Of a stretch of 64,000 nt of DNA, positions 9,197-17,457 are shown piece by piece (the stretch's first letter is position 1; the number at the start of each line of letters is the position of its first letter). The stretch spans positions 186,001-250,000 of the forward strand of contig CAVPDC010000020.1 in the NCBI GenBank assembly GCA_963702595.1, read 5' to 3'. The notes under the pieces are model-generated. The model worked only from the letters and a program-made list of their open reading frames with translations. It had not been told where the DNA came from and did no database searches. The position numbers and the translations under genes are program-made. The DNA is from JALORV01 sp963702595 (GTDB lineage: Bacteria; Pseudomonadota; Gammaproteobacteria; Burkholderiales; Burkholderiaceae_F).

Positions 9197-9988
9197 TCAG
9201 TCGCGCGAACCCCACGACGGAAAGTCTTCGACTACCTGGGTGTGCGTGACCAGTTGCGTCCCATTCCACAGGTGCAGCTGAAAGGCCGAAGGTTCGAACG
9301 CGAAGCCGATGTCGGCATCCGGCACCAGGTTCAGCAGCAGCTGGTGCGCAACACTCGGGCACACCGACGCGATGGTTCCTGCAAATCTGGCGTGGATTGT
9401 GCGGTGATAGTGGCCGCTGATGATGCGTTCGACCTGGGGGTGGCGTTCAATGACGGCCGCTTCCGTCTCGGGGGTTGCGAGCGACATACGGTCCATGACG
9501 GTAAGGCCTGTAACGAACGGTGGGTGGTGCTGTGCAATGACGGTCGGGCGGCGCGATCCACTCAGCGTGCGATCGAGCCATTGGAGTCGGCGCGCACACA
9601 GTTCGCCGCCCGGTGCATTGGGAAGCAGCGTGTCGAGCACGATCAGTCGCACGGCATAGTCTTCCACGACGTACTGGACGAACCCGTCATTACCGTTCAG
9701 GTGCTGGTCACGTGGAAATGCTGCTCGCAGGGCGTGCCGGTCATCGTGATTCCCCACGGCGAGATAAACCGGCATATCGAGCGGCGCCAGCAACTCGGCC
9801 AGGAGGCCGTACTCTCCTGCGGTGCCGTTGTCGGTCAGATCGCCGGTCGCAACCACTACGTCGGGCCGCCGCGGCAGTTCGAGAATCTTGCGGACGGAGC
9901 GCTCCAGCATTGCGGGGGTGTCGACCCGACCATACGCCAGCGTGCCTTCCGGGACGAGGTGCGGATCGCTGATCTGGCAAAGCAACAT
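9197..9988 (-). CDS. cpdA: CpdA-like 3',5'-cyclic-nucleotide phosphodiesterase (metallophosphoesterase)
   Basis: A 263-residue calcineurin-like metallophosphoesterase. All binuclear-metal motifs are seen in order: QISDPHL at residues 5-11, ATGDLTDNG, VGNHDDR, AQHHPPF and SGHYHR. Size and motif spacing fit class III cAMP phosphodiesterase CpdA, which hydrolyses cAMP in the cytoplasm; other phosphodiesters are possible. The ATG start has AGGA about nine bases upstream. It is first in a minus-strand series with two downstream genes that carry cyclic-nucleotide-binding domains, which supports a cyclic-nucleotide role. Confidence 0.83.
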   Translation of the reverse strand: MLLCQISDPHLVPEGTLAYGRVDTPAMLERSVRKILELPRRPDVVVATGDLTDNGTAGEYGLLAELLAPLDMPVYLAVGNHDDRHALRAAFPRDQHLNGNDGFVQYVVEDYAVRLIVLDTLLPNAPGGELCARRLQWLDRTLSGSRRPTVIAQHHPPFVTGLTVMDRMSLATPETEAAVIERHPQVERIISGHYHRTIHARFAGTIASVCPSVAHQLLLNLVPDADIGFAFEPSAFQLHLWNGTQLVTHTQVVEDFPSWGSRD

Positions 9989-10101
9989 GGACGTTTATCC
10001 TGAACCACGCGCGCGGGGCAACGGCGAAGCGCGAGCGTAGCCGATGCCATGGACCGGCGGATCGTGGGTGCGCTCAGGGCAGCCTGGCGCGCCGCGCGCC
10101 G

Positions 10102-11349
10102 TTACTTGACCAGCGTGTTGATCTCGATGATCGGGAGCAGCACGGCCATCACGATCAGCATGACGACCACGCCCATCGCGAGGATCAGGATCGGTTCGAG
10201 CAGTGAAGTGAAGAACAGCGCGCGCCGCTCGGCTTCGCGCGAGTGGATGTCGGCCGCCCGGCCCAGCATTTCGGGCAGCTTGCCGGTGGCTTCGCCCGAG
10301 GCGATCAGGTGGATCAGCACCGGCGGGAAGAGCTTCACGTACCCGGCCTTTTTCTCCTCGTCGGCATCGGCACGCAGGGCCTTGGCGAGCGAGAAGCCCT
10401 CGCGCACTCGCTGCACGGCATCCATGACGCGGCTGCGCATCGCCAGGTTGTTCACCGTCTCGCCGGCCGCCTGCAGCGAACGCAGCATTGGCACTCCGGA
10501 GCCGACCAGAATGGCCAGCGTCGACGAGAAACGCGCCGTGTTGATCGTGCGCGACAGCACGCCGAAGACCGGCATCGTCAGGACGCGCTGGTGCCATCGC
10601 ATCCGCACGGCCGGCACGCGCAGCGCGCGTTCCCAGAGGAACGCGCCGAGCACCAGGGCGACGGCGACGATCCAGCCGTAGTTGCGCACGAAGTCCGACA
10701 CCGCGATCAGCGCTGTCGTCAGCAACGGCAGCTGTTGCTTGGTATTGGCAAAGACCTGCACGACCTGCGGCACAACGTACGTGAGGAGTCCGACCACCAC
10801 GAGTAGCGCCACCAGCGTCACGATCGCCGGATAGACGAACGCAAGCGTGATCTTCTGTTGCAGGCGGGCGCGTTCTTCAATGTAGTCGGCCAGGCTGCCG
10901 AGGACGGAGCCGAGCTTGCCCGACTCCTCGCCGGCGGCGATCAGCGCGCGATAGATCTCGGGAAACTGGCGCGGATGTCGCGCCAGCGCCTTGGATAGCG
11001 ACGTACCGGACAGAACGTCGGTGCGGATCGACGCCATGATCTCCCGCACCTGCTGCTTTTCGCTCTGCTCGACCATAACGGTCAGCGCGTCGGCGACCGG
11101 CAGCTGCGCCCCCATCAGCGAAGCCAGCTGGCGCGTGATGACTGCGAGTTCGGTCTGCCCCAGCCTCCGGCCGAGGCGCCTCGAGACACCGGTAGCGCTC
11201 GCGACTTCGTCGTACACCGGCTCGACTGTCAGCGGAATCAGGCCGCGGCCGCGCAGCAGCTGCCGGGCCACCCGGGCGCTGTCGGCCTCGAGTACGCCCG
11301 ACTGTTCCTTGCCGGAAATGTCCGCAGCAGCAAACCTAAAGGCAGCCAC
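10102..11349 (-). CDS. gspF: type II secretion system inner-membrane platform protein GspF
   Basis: A 415-residue platform protein of the type II secretion apparatus, which couples the GspE ATPase to pseudopilus assembly. It has the two T2SSF repeats. The first is around residues 70-195 (LGQTELAVITRQLASLMGAQLPV, then FPEIYRALIAAGEESGKLG) and the second starts near 270 (INTARFSSTLAILVGSGVPM, then LIHLIASGEATGKLPEML). Three membrane spans lie near 170-195, 220-240 and 375-405. Length is normal. The start is GTG, preceded by GGGGAG. It is the last gene of the gsp run, separated from gspE by an unusually long 229-base gap. Confidence 0.95.
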   Translation of the reverse strand: MAAFRFAAADISGKEQSGVLEADSARVARQLLRGRGLIPLTVEPVYDEVASATGVSRRLGRRLGQTELAVITRQLASLMGAQLPVADALTVMVEQSEKQQVREIMASIRTDVLSGTSLSKALARHPRQFPEIYRALIAAGEESGKLGSVLGSLADYIEERARLQQKITLAFVYPAIVTLVALLVVVGLLTYVVPQVVQVFANTKQQLPLLTTALIAVSDFVRNYGWIVAVALVLGAFLWERALRVPAVRMRWHQRVLTMPVFGVLSRTINTARFSSTLAILVGSGVPMLRSLQAAGETVNNLAMRSRVMDAVQRVREGFSLAKALRADADEEKKAGYVKLFPPVLIHLIASGEATGKLPEMLGRAADIHSREAERRALFFTSLLEPILILAMGVVVMLIVMAVLLPIIEINTLVK

Positions 11350-11578
11350 TAGTGCGCTCCCCGTGTACGCGACGCTGCGGGTCGCACGTGCACTTGTCGC
11401 GAATTGAATTGCACGTCGGGCTTTGGGCGGAGCAGTGAATTGTCGAAAGCACCTGCATGCTTTCGACCCTGTGCAGCCGGTCCGGCATGGGAGCCGTGCC
11501 GACGCCCGGCCGGGCGCCCGACGTGATTACAAAGGCAAGGGGGCGCCATCACGTTGAATGCCACAACGCGTTGTGCCG
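11350..11578. other. gap between gspE and gspF
   Basis: This 229-base gap breaks an otherwise tightly packed operon. It contains a GC palindrome (gcccggccgggc) near 11506-11517 and no supported gene. I do not see a good promoter for gspF or a T-run terminator. It may be an untranslated spacer or a processing site. Confidence 0.4.
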
Positions 11579-13012
11579 TCATTCGCGCGTCACGCGCAAG
11601 GCCTCTTCCTGCGAGGTCACGCCACTGACCACCCAGCGCTGGGCGTCGACGCGCATGTTGACCATCCCGCCCTTTTCGGCGACGCGACGGATGTCCGTGT
11701 CATTCGCGCCCTGGTGGACCAGCATGCGCATCTCGTCATCCACCGTCAGCAGCTCGTAGATGCCGGTGCGGCCGACGTAGCCGGTGTTGCCGCAGTTGTC
11801 GCAGCCGACGGCACGCCACGGAGACGTCGGGCTGTCCTGCACGCGGCACTTCGGGCAGAGCTTGCGCACCAGGCGCTGGCCCATGACGCCGAGCAGGGAG
11901 GACGACAACAGGAACGGCTCGATGCCCATGTCGATCAGGCGCGCCACGGCGCTGGCCGCGTCGTTGGTGTGCAGGGTGGCCAGCACCAGGTGGCCCGTCA
12001 ACGAGGCCTGCACCGCAATCTGCGCCGTCTCGAGGTCGCGGATCTCACCGATCATTACGACGTCGGGGTCCTGGCGCAGGATCGCGCGCAGCGCCTTGGC
12101 GAAGGTCATGTCGATCTTCGGATTGACCTGCGTCTGGCCGATGCCCTCGATGTCGTATTCGATCGGATCCTCGACCGTCATGATGTTGGTCGTGTTCTTG
12201 TCGAGCCGGCGAATCGCGGCGTACAGCGTCGTCGACTTGCCCGACCCGGTCGGCCCGGTCACCAGGATGATCCCGTGCGGCTGGTGGATCAGTGTGTCGA
12301 AGCGATCGAGCGCTTCCTTCGCCATGCCGAGGTTGGTCAGTTCGAGCTTGGACAAGTCCTTCTCAAGCAGACGCAGCACGGCGCGCTCGCCATGGCCGGT
12401 GGGCAGGGTGGAGACGCGCACGTCCACAGGACGGCCGCCGACCCGCAAGGTGATCCGTCCGTCCTGCGGCAGGCGCTTCTCGGCAATGTCGAGGGCCGCC
12501 ATGATCTTGATACGCGACACCAGCGCTGCATGCAGGGCGCGTTTTGGCCGCACGACGTCGCGGAGTGTGCCGTCGACGCGGAACCGCACCAGCGAATACG
12601 ACTCGAACGGCTCGATATGAATGTCGCTCGCGCCGTCGCGCGCCGCCTGTGTCAGCAGCGCATTGATCATGCGGATGATCGGCGCGTCGTCCTCGGTCTC
12701 CAGAAGATCCTCGACGTCCGGGACCTCCTGCATCATTCGTGTGATATCGAACTCGCCTTCGATATCGCCGACGATCTGCTGCGCCGAGCCGCTCTGGTCG
12801 CCGTAGGTCTGCGAGATCGCTTCGGTCAGCTTGGTCGGTTCGACGACGATCGGCTTGACCTTGCCAGGGAACACGCGCATCACTTCGTTGAGCGCGGCGA
12901 GCGGCGTGGCATCTGAGATCCAGACCTCGGCATCGCGCTCGCTCTTGGGCACCAGCAGGATCGCGTTGTCCCGCGCGTACGAGTAGGGCACGAAGCGGCT
13001 GGCGGGGGTCAC
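11579..13012 (-). CDS. gspE: type II secretion system ATPase GspE
   Basis: A 477-residue cytoplasmic ATPase that powers type II secretion. After an N1/N2-type region (residues 1-100) it shows the Asp-box region (ASDIHIEPFESYSLVRFRVDG), Walker A GPTGSGKST near residue 250, the Asp/His segments, Walker B DPDVVMIGEIRD, and a four-cysteine zinc motif (CPKCRVQ...CDNC) near residues 385-405. It lacks the longer N-terminal extension of some GspE proteins but is otherwise complete. The GTG start, with GGAC about nine bases upstream, lies 22 bases after the gspD stop. Confidence 0.95.
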   Translation of the reverse strand: MTPASRFVPYSYARDNAILLVPKSERDAEVWISDATPLAALNEVMRVFPGKVKPIVVEPTKLTEAISQTYGDQSGSAQQIVGDIEGEFDITRMMQEVPDVEDLLETEDDAPIIRMINALLTQAARDGASDIHIEPFESYSLVRFRVDGTLRDVVRPKRALHAALVSRIKIMAALDIAEKRLPQDGRITLRVGGRPVDVRVSTLPTGHGERAVLRLLEKDLSKLELTNLGMAKEALDRFDTLIHQPHGIILVTGPTGSGKSTTLYAAIRRLDKNTTNIMTVEDPIEYDIEGIGQTQVNPKIDMTFAKALRAILRQDPDVVMIGEIRDLETAQIAVQASLTGHLVLATLHTNDAASAVARLIDMGIEPFLLSSSLLGVMGQRLVRKLCPKCRVQDSPTSPWRAVGCDNCGNTGYVGRTGIYELLTVDDEMRMLVHQGANDTDIRRVAEKGGMVNMRVDAQRWVVSGVTSQEEALRVTRE

Positions 13013-13034
13013 GATGATCGTCCGGCGTTGATGA

Positions 13035-16000
13035 TCAGGGCGCGACGACGATCGGGTCGAAGCCCATCGCCTTCAGGCGCGCGACCGTCTCGGCCATGCT
13101 CTGCGTGGCCGGGTCGACCGAAACGCGCACGCGCACGACCTCGGCACCCTTCTTGGACTTCACGCTTTCCCAATACGCATCGAACCCTGCCGCGCGCAGC
13201 TGCCGCTGCAACTCGCGGCCGCGGCTGATTTCGGAAACTGCGGCGACTTGCAGCAGGTTGCTTGTCAGCCCTTGCGTTGCACCGGGCGTCGCCGCGAAGG
13301 CGCCCGAGGAGCTGGGTGCGGTGGCGGCAGAAACGGCAGGCGCGACCGCCGGGGCGGGCGGCGACGTCAAGGGCGGCGACGCCACGGGCGCCTCCGCCAT
13401 GACGACGGGCGCCGGACTTGGAGCCGTTACTGGCGGCACGTCCGGAGCCGGTGCCGTGATTGCGGGCGCCGCCGGCGGTGGGTTCTGGGCGACGGTGCTC
13501 GGGAGTGGCTCAGCTGCGGCGCGCTCGGCCGGGGCCATGACTGGCGGACTGATCGATGCGCTGCTCGTTGCGGCTCTCGTTTCCGTCACTGGCGGCGGGA
13601 GCGGAGCCGCTGTAACTGTCGGCGCGGTCACCGTCGGAGCCGCGGCCGGAGATGCCACGACGGGCGCCGGCGAAACTGCGGTCGAGCTGGCGGCTTCGAC
13701 CGTTCTCGCCGGTTCGCTCGGGGCGGACGTCGACGATTGCACAGAGGGCGTCGATGCCATCGTTGCTGCGGTCGTCGCGGTGGTCGTCGCTGTGGTCGTC
13801 GTCGGCGATGCGGCGGGTGGCACGCTCGCCGCGGGCGCCGGCGGCATAGAAGCGGCCGGCGGTGCAGCGCTTGCCACCACCGGGCTCTCGCTGGTCGGCT
13901 TCGTCGGCCATGGACTCGCTTGCGTTTCGGCTCTCGGCACCGGAGGGCCGGTCGTCGTGTCTGGGGACGAACTGCTCGGCGCCGGAGTCAGAGTCGTCCC
14001 GTCCTGCGAGCGTCGCATCGCGGGTGGTACCGGCAGGTTTTCAGGCAGTTGCGTTCCCTGGAAACCGCGGAACAGGAAGTTGTCGGCGACGGAGTTTGCC
14101 GAGACCTGGCCACGGATGTACGCGTAGCGGTCCAGCGCGAGAGCCGAGGACTTGCCCTCATCGCGCACGACATACGGCCGCAGGAAAACGAACAGGTTGG
14201 TCTTCTTGCGACCGCGGTTCTCGTAGCTGAAGAGATACCCCAGCCCAGGAATCCGGCCCAGCAACGGCAACGCGCTGCGGCTGTTGTCACTGCGGTCCTC
14301 GATCAGGCCACCGAGGACGACGATGTTGCCGTCCTCGACGAGCACGGTTGATTCGAAGCTGCGCTTGTTGGTGATGATGCCGCCCTGCGCCGCGGTCAGC
14401 GTGTTCTGGATCGACGACAGTTCCTGGTAGATCGCCAGCCGCACGACTCCGCCCTCGGAGATCTGCGGCCTGACGCGCAATTGCAGGCCGATGTCCTTGC
14501 GCTCGAAGGTCTGGAACGGATTGACGCCGGCCACCGCGCTTCCGCCCGCGTTGGCAAACGCGCCGGTGATCAGCGGGATGTTCTGGCCGACGAGGAATTT
14601 TGCCTCTTCGTTGTCGAGGGTCTGGATCGTTGGCGTTGACAGAATATTGGCGTCGGCCGTCGTCTCCAGTGCGCGGGCCAGGAACGCCAGGTTGATCACT
14701 TCACCCACGCCTGGAATGTTGATCTTGCCGTTGATGACGCCGAGGTTCAGCCCCTGGCCGACCGAGCCAAGGTTGGCGGCCGTGCCGATGATGTTGGTTC
14801 CCGCGCCGCCGAAGTTCTGGCTGGCGATGACGCCGACGTCACTGTTGTTGACGTTGCCGAGCGCCTGCCACTGGACGCCGAATTCGGCGGCCTTGTCGGC
14901 CGTCATCTCGACGATCAGCGATTCGATAACGACCTGCGCCCGCCGGACGTCGAGCTTGTCGATGATCGCGCGGATGTTCCGGTACAGCGGCTCGGGCGCG
15001 GTGATGATCAGCGAGTTGGTCGCGGCATCGGCCTGGATCAGTCCGGCCAACGGGCCGCCGCCTCCGCCTCCGCCGCCTCCGGCAGCGCCGCCGCCGAGCG
15101 TCGTCGCCGCGGCCGGTGTCGACATGCCGGCCCCGCCGGTCGTCCCGGACGCGCTGGGCTGCGACAGTCCGCTGCTGCCCCCCGCCGCCGGCGTGTACGA
15201 CGGATCCGAACTGATGATGGCGCGCAGCAGCGGCGCCAGGCGCGAGGCCTCAGCGTTGCGCAGGTAGACCACATTGATGTTGCCGGGCGTCGAGGCCGGG
15301 CGATCGAGTTGCGCGATCAGGTTCTTTGCCAGCGTGAGCCGTGCCTGGCTCGGCGCGCGCACGATCAGCGTGTTGGTGCGCGGCTCGGCCAGCACCGAGA
15401 TCCGCTGGCCGGCGTCGACCGCCTGGCCGGCAGCGCGCGCGCCTTCGTCGAGCACGCGGTTGACCACGGTGGCAATCTCCATCGCGAGCCCGTGCTTCAC
15501 CGGGATCATTTCGAGATCCGAGGTGGCCGGTGTGTCGATGGATTCAATGATGCGCTGGATGCGGCGCAGGTTCTCGGCGTAGTCGGTGATGACCAGCGTG
15601 TTGTTCTGCGGATAGGCCGAAATGGTGTTGTTGGGTGCAATCAGCGGCCGCAGGATCGGCACCATCGCGGTGGCTGACTCGTACTGGAGCCGGAAGACTT
15701 GCGTAATCAGCTGGTCGCCGCCCGGCGACGCGTTATTCGGTCCGACGACCGTGCCACCCTGCAGCTTGGCGTCGGCCTCCGGCACCACCCGCATGATGTT
15801 CCCGGTCTGCACGATCGTGAAACCCTGCAGGCGCAGTGCCGACAACAGCTGCTCATAGGCCTGCTGCTTGGTGACGGGTCGCTCGGTGACCAGCGACAGG
15901 GTGCCCTTGACGCGCGGATCGATGACGAAGGTACGGGTCGTGTACTGGCCGATTGCCCGCACGACAGCGTCGATGTCGGCGTTGACGAAGTTCAGCATCA

Positions 16001-16172
16001 CGGTCTCGGCCGGAGCTGCCTCCGCTTTCTGGTTGCCGATCGTGCGGGGCTTGCTCTGTGCGAAGGCCGGCGGCGCCAGTGGCGGCAGCGCAAGGCTAAG
16101 GGCGCAAAGGAGCGCAGTGAGGCGAACGAGTGAATCTCCCCCTGCGCGTTTCGTCGAGCGCCCGCTTGTCAT
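13035..16172 (-). CDS. gspD: type II secretion system outer-membrane secretin GspD with C-terminal SPOR-like domain
   Basis: A secretin of 1045 residues, much longer than the usual 650-800. Counting from the upstream GTG at 16181, a signal peptide ends near AFAQ (41/42). Domains N0 to N3 span about 57-410, with a Gly-rich loop at 363-378. The secretin core spans about 415-680 (VPLLGRIPGLGYLFSYENRG is typical). A Pro/Ala/Thr/Ser-rich tail follows at about 715-965, and the last 75 residues (LLQVAAVSEISRGRELQRQL onward) resemble a SPOR domain. The ATG at 16172 has GGTGG upstream and lies one base after the gspN stop. The GTG at 16181 would add three residues. Confidence 0.93.
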   Translation of the reverse strand: MTSGRSTKRAGGDSLVRLTALLCALSLALPPLAPPAFAQSKPRTIGNQKAEAAPAETVMLNFVNADIDAVVRAIGQYTTRTFVIDPRVKGTLSLVTERPVTKQQAYEQLLSALRLQGFTIVQTGNIMRVVPEADAKLQGGTVVGPNNASPGGDQLITQVFRLQYESATAMVPILRPLIAPNNTISAYPQNNTLVITDYAENLRRIQRIIESIDTPATSDLEMIPVKHGLAMEIATVVNRVLDEGARAAGQAVDAGQRISVLAEPRTNTLIVRAPSQARLTLAKNLIAQLDRPASTPGNINVVYLRNAEASRLAPLLRAIISSDPSYTPAAGGSSGLSQPSASGTTGGAGMSTPAAATTLGGGAAGGGGGGGGGPLAGLIQADAATNSLIITAPEPLYRNIRAIIDKLDVRRAQVVIESLIVEMTADKAAEFGVQWQALGNVNNSDVGVIASQNFGGAGTNIIGTAANLGSVGQGLNLGVINGKINIPGVGEVINLAFLARALETTADANILSTPTIQTLDNEEAKFLVGQNIPLITGAFANAGGSAVAGVNPFQTFERKDIGLQLRVRPQISEGGVVRLAIYQELSSIQNTLTAAQGGIITNKRSFESTVLVEDGNIVVLGGLIEDRSDNSRSALPLLGRIPGLGYLFSYENRGRKKTNLFVFLRPYVVRDEGKSSALALDRYAYIRGQVSANSVADNFLFRGFQGTQLPENLPVPPAMRRSQDGTTLTPAPSSSSPDTTTGPPVPRAETQASPWPTKPTSESPVVASAAPPAASMPPAPAASVPPAASPTTTTATTTATTAATMASTPSVQSSTSAPSEPARTVEAASSTAVSPAPVVASPAAAPTVTAPTVTAAPLPPPVTETRAATSSASISPPVMAPAERAAAEPLPSTVAQNPPPAAPAITAPAPDVPPVTAPSPAPVVMAEAPVASPPLTSPPAPAVAPAVSAATAPSSSGAFAATPGATQGLTSNLLQVAAVSEISRGRELQRQLRAAGFDAYWESVKSKKGAEVVRVRVSVDPATQSMAETVARLKAMGFDPIVVAP
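15054..15082 (-). repeat. GGC-type triplet tract coding for the Gly loop of GspD
   Basis: An imperfect run of ccg/cct triplets encodes nine consecutive glycines in the loop of the third N domain of GspD. Such in-frame tracts can change length by slippage without breaking the frame. The N3 loop is disordered in known secretins, so length change should be tolerated. Confidence 0.6.
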
Positions 16173-16173
16173 G

Positions 16174-16953
16174 TCACCCACCGCCGAAGTTCAGGACTGC
16201 CCCGTCGCCGTCTCGCCGTCCCAGCAGCGAGATGAGGCCAGTCAGTTGTGCTTTCACGCCCGGATCGGTGCCCGCCATGGCCTGCGCGCGGCCGGTAAAG
16301 CGTAAGCGCCCACCCTCTGGGATTGTGCCACTGCCCCTCAGCTCGAGGGGACCGGAAATGGTTAGTAATTCCAGCTGAGTTCCGGGCCAGACGCCATTGG
16401 TCTGCAGTCGGTAGTGGCCCATGGGCGAGACGGGCGTCAACGCACTCGAGGCGTGCTGCCACTCGGCGGAGAGATTGCCGGCGAGCCGACCGGGCTGGAT
16501 CTGCAGCCGGTCCCAGGACAGCGCCAGGATGCCACCGGGACGTACCGTGTTCCAGGGAGCGCCGAGACCGACGAGCAGCGACGCGGGCACTCGGACGGTC
16601 GTTGCTCCGAGCGTCGTGCCGCCGCCGAAGAGGCCCGAGCGGATCACGAGCGGTTGCGTCAACGCGGAAGGATGCGAGATCGTCAGATCGATCTGGCCCG
16701 CCAGCAAGGACCATGGGCTCAGTTGCCAAGCCAGGCGCTCCGGCAGACTGGCGCGCGGTGCCCCGGCATCCGAGGCGGCTGCGAGCACGAGGACAGCTGA
16801 GCCGTTCCAGACGGTTCCGCGGGCTTCGGCCAGGTCCACCCGGCCGTTGGTCGCGGAGCGTACGGATCCCGCGGCCCACTGCGCTGGCGCAACGACAAGC
16901 GCCGTTACCACAAGCACTACGAACGCTGCCAGCAAGTAAAGAGCGATGCGCAT
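16174..16953 (-). CDS. gspN: type II secretion system protein GspN
   Basis: A 259-residue GspN-like protein: a single N-terminal membrane anchor (residues 4-24, LYLLAAFVVLVVTALVVAPAQ), then a periplasmic beta-rich domain containing GRVDLAEARGTVWNGSA and LPERLAWQLSPWSLLAGQ. GspN is a non-universal accessory subunit of the inner-membrane assembly. It starts ten bases after gspM, and its TGA ends one base before the gspD ATG, so translation is probably coupled. Length fits the family (about 250). Confidence 0.88.
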   Translation of the reverse strand: MRIALYLLAAFVVLVVTALVVAPAQWAAGSVRSATNGRVDLAEARGTVWNGSAVLVLAAASDAGAPRASLPERLAWQLSPWSLLAGQIDLTISHPSALTQPLVIRSGLFGGGTTLGATTVRVPASLLVGLGAPWNTVRPGGILALSWDRLQIQPGRLAGNLSAEWQHASSALTPVSPMGHYRLQTNGVWPGTQLELLTISGPLELRGSGTIPEGGRLRFTGRAQAMAGTDPGVKAQLTGLISLLGRRDGDGAVLNFGGG

Positions 16954-16962
16954 CGTCGGCGT

Positions 16963-17457
16963 TCATTTCCGCGCCAGGCGCAGCGCCAATTCGGCATCCA
17001 CATTGCCGGGCGTCGCGTCCTTGCCATTAATGACAACCGAAGCCGTCCGAGCGCCCAGCTCGCGCTCAATGCCGGCCAGCCAGGTAGCCCAGGTGCTGTA
17101 GGAAACGTCGGCGAAGGTCAGCTGTATGTCGCCGTCGGACAGGGGCACGATGCGCGACGCCTTCAGTCCCGCGCGTTTCAGCGAAGTCTCGATCGCGCCC
17201 TTGACCTCGGACGCCGAGACCGTGGCGACCTGCGGCTGGGTCTTGAGGCTCTTCACCTCCCCCAGCAGGGCGTCGAGTTCAGCCGCCTGCGCGCGTTGCT
17301 GGGGGAGCGTGCGCTCGAGCCGGCCGATCCCGGTCCAGGCCGGCTCGATCAGTACGAGATAGAGCACGGCGATCAGCACGATGCCCGCACCTGCGCCGAG
17401 AATCAGGCGCTCGCGCGGAGCGCGCTCGGCCCAGAATTGACGCAGCGTATCCATCAT
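16963..17457 (-). CDS. gspM: type II secretion system protein GspM
   Basis: A 164-residue bitopic inner-membrane protein. A short cytoplasmic start with RAPRERLILG is followed by one membrane span (residues 19-39) and a periplasmic ferredoxin-like domain preceded by a helix with QQRAQAAELDALLGEV. GspM stabilises GspL in the secretion platform. Its ATG overlaps the gspL TGA in ATGA (17457-17454). Size is typical of the family. Confidence 0.92.
   Translation of the reverse strand: MMDTLRQFWAERAPRERLILGAGAGIVLIAVLYLVLIEPAWTGIGRLERTLPQQRAQAAELDALLGEVKSLKTQPQVATVSASEVKGAIETSLKRAGLKASRIVPLSDGDIQLTFADVSYSTWATWLAGIERELGARTASVVINGKDATPGNVDAELALRLARK

Noticed and set aside
11349..11582. 77-codon minus-strand frame in the gspE-gspF gap
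   Set aside because: Overlaps both neighbours' ends, with no ribosome-binding site and unnatural composition.
11558..12916. 452-codon plus-strand frame over gspE
   Set aside because: GspE on the minus strand has all ATPase motifs; the plus frame is its shadow.
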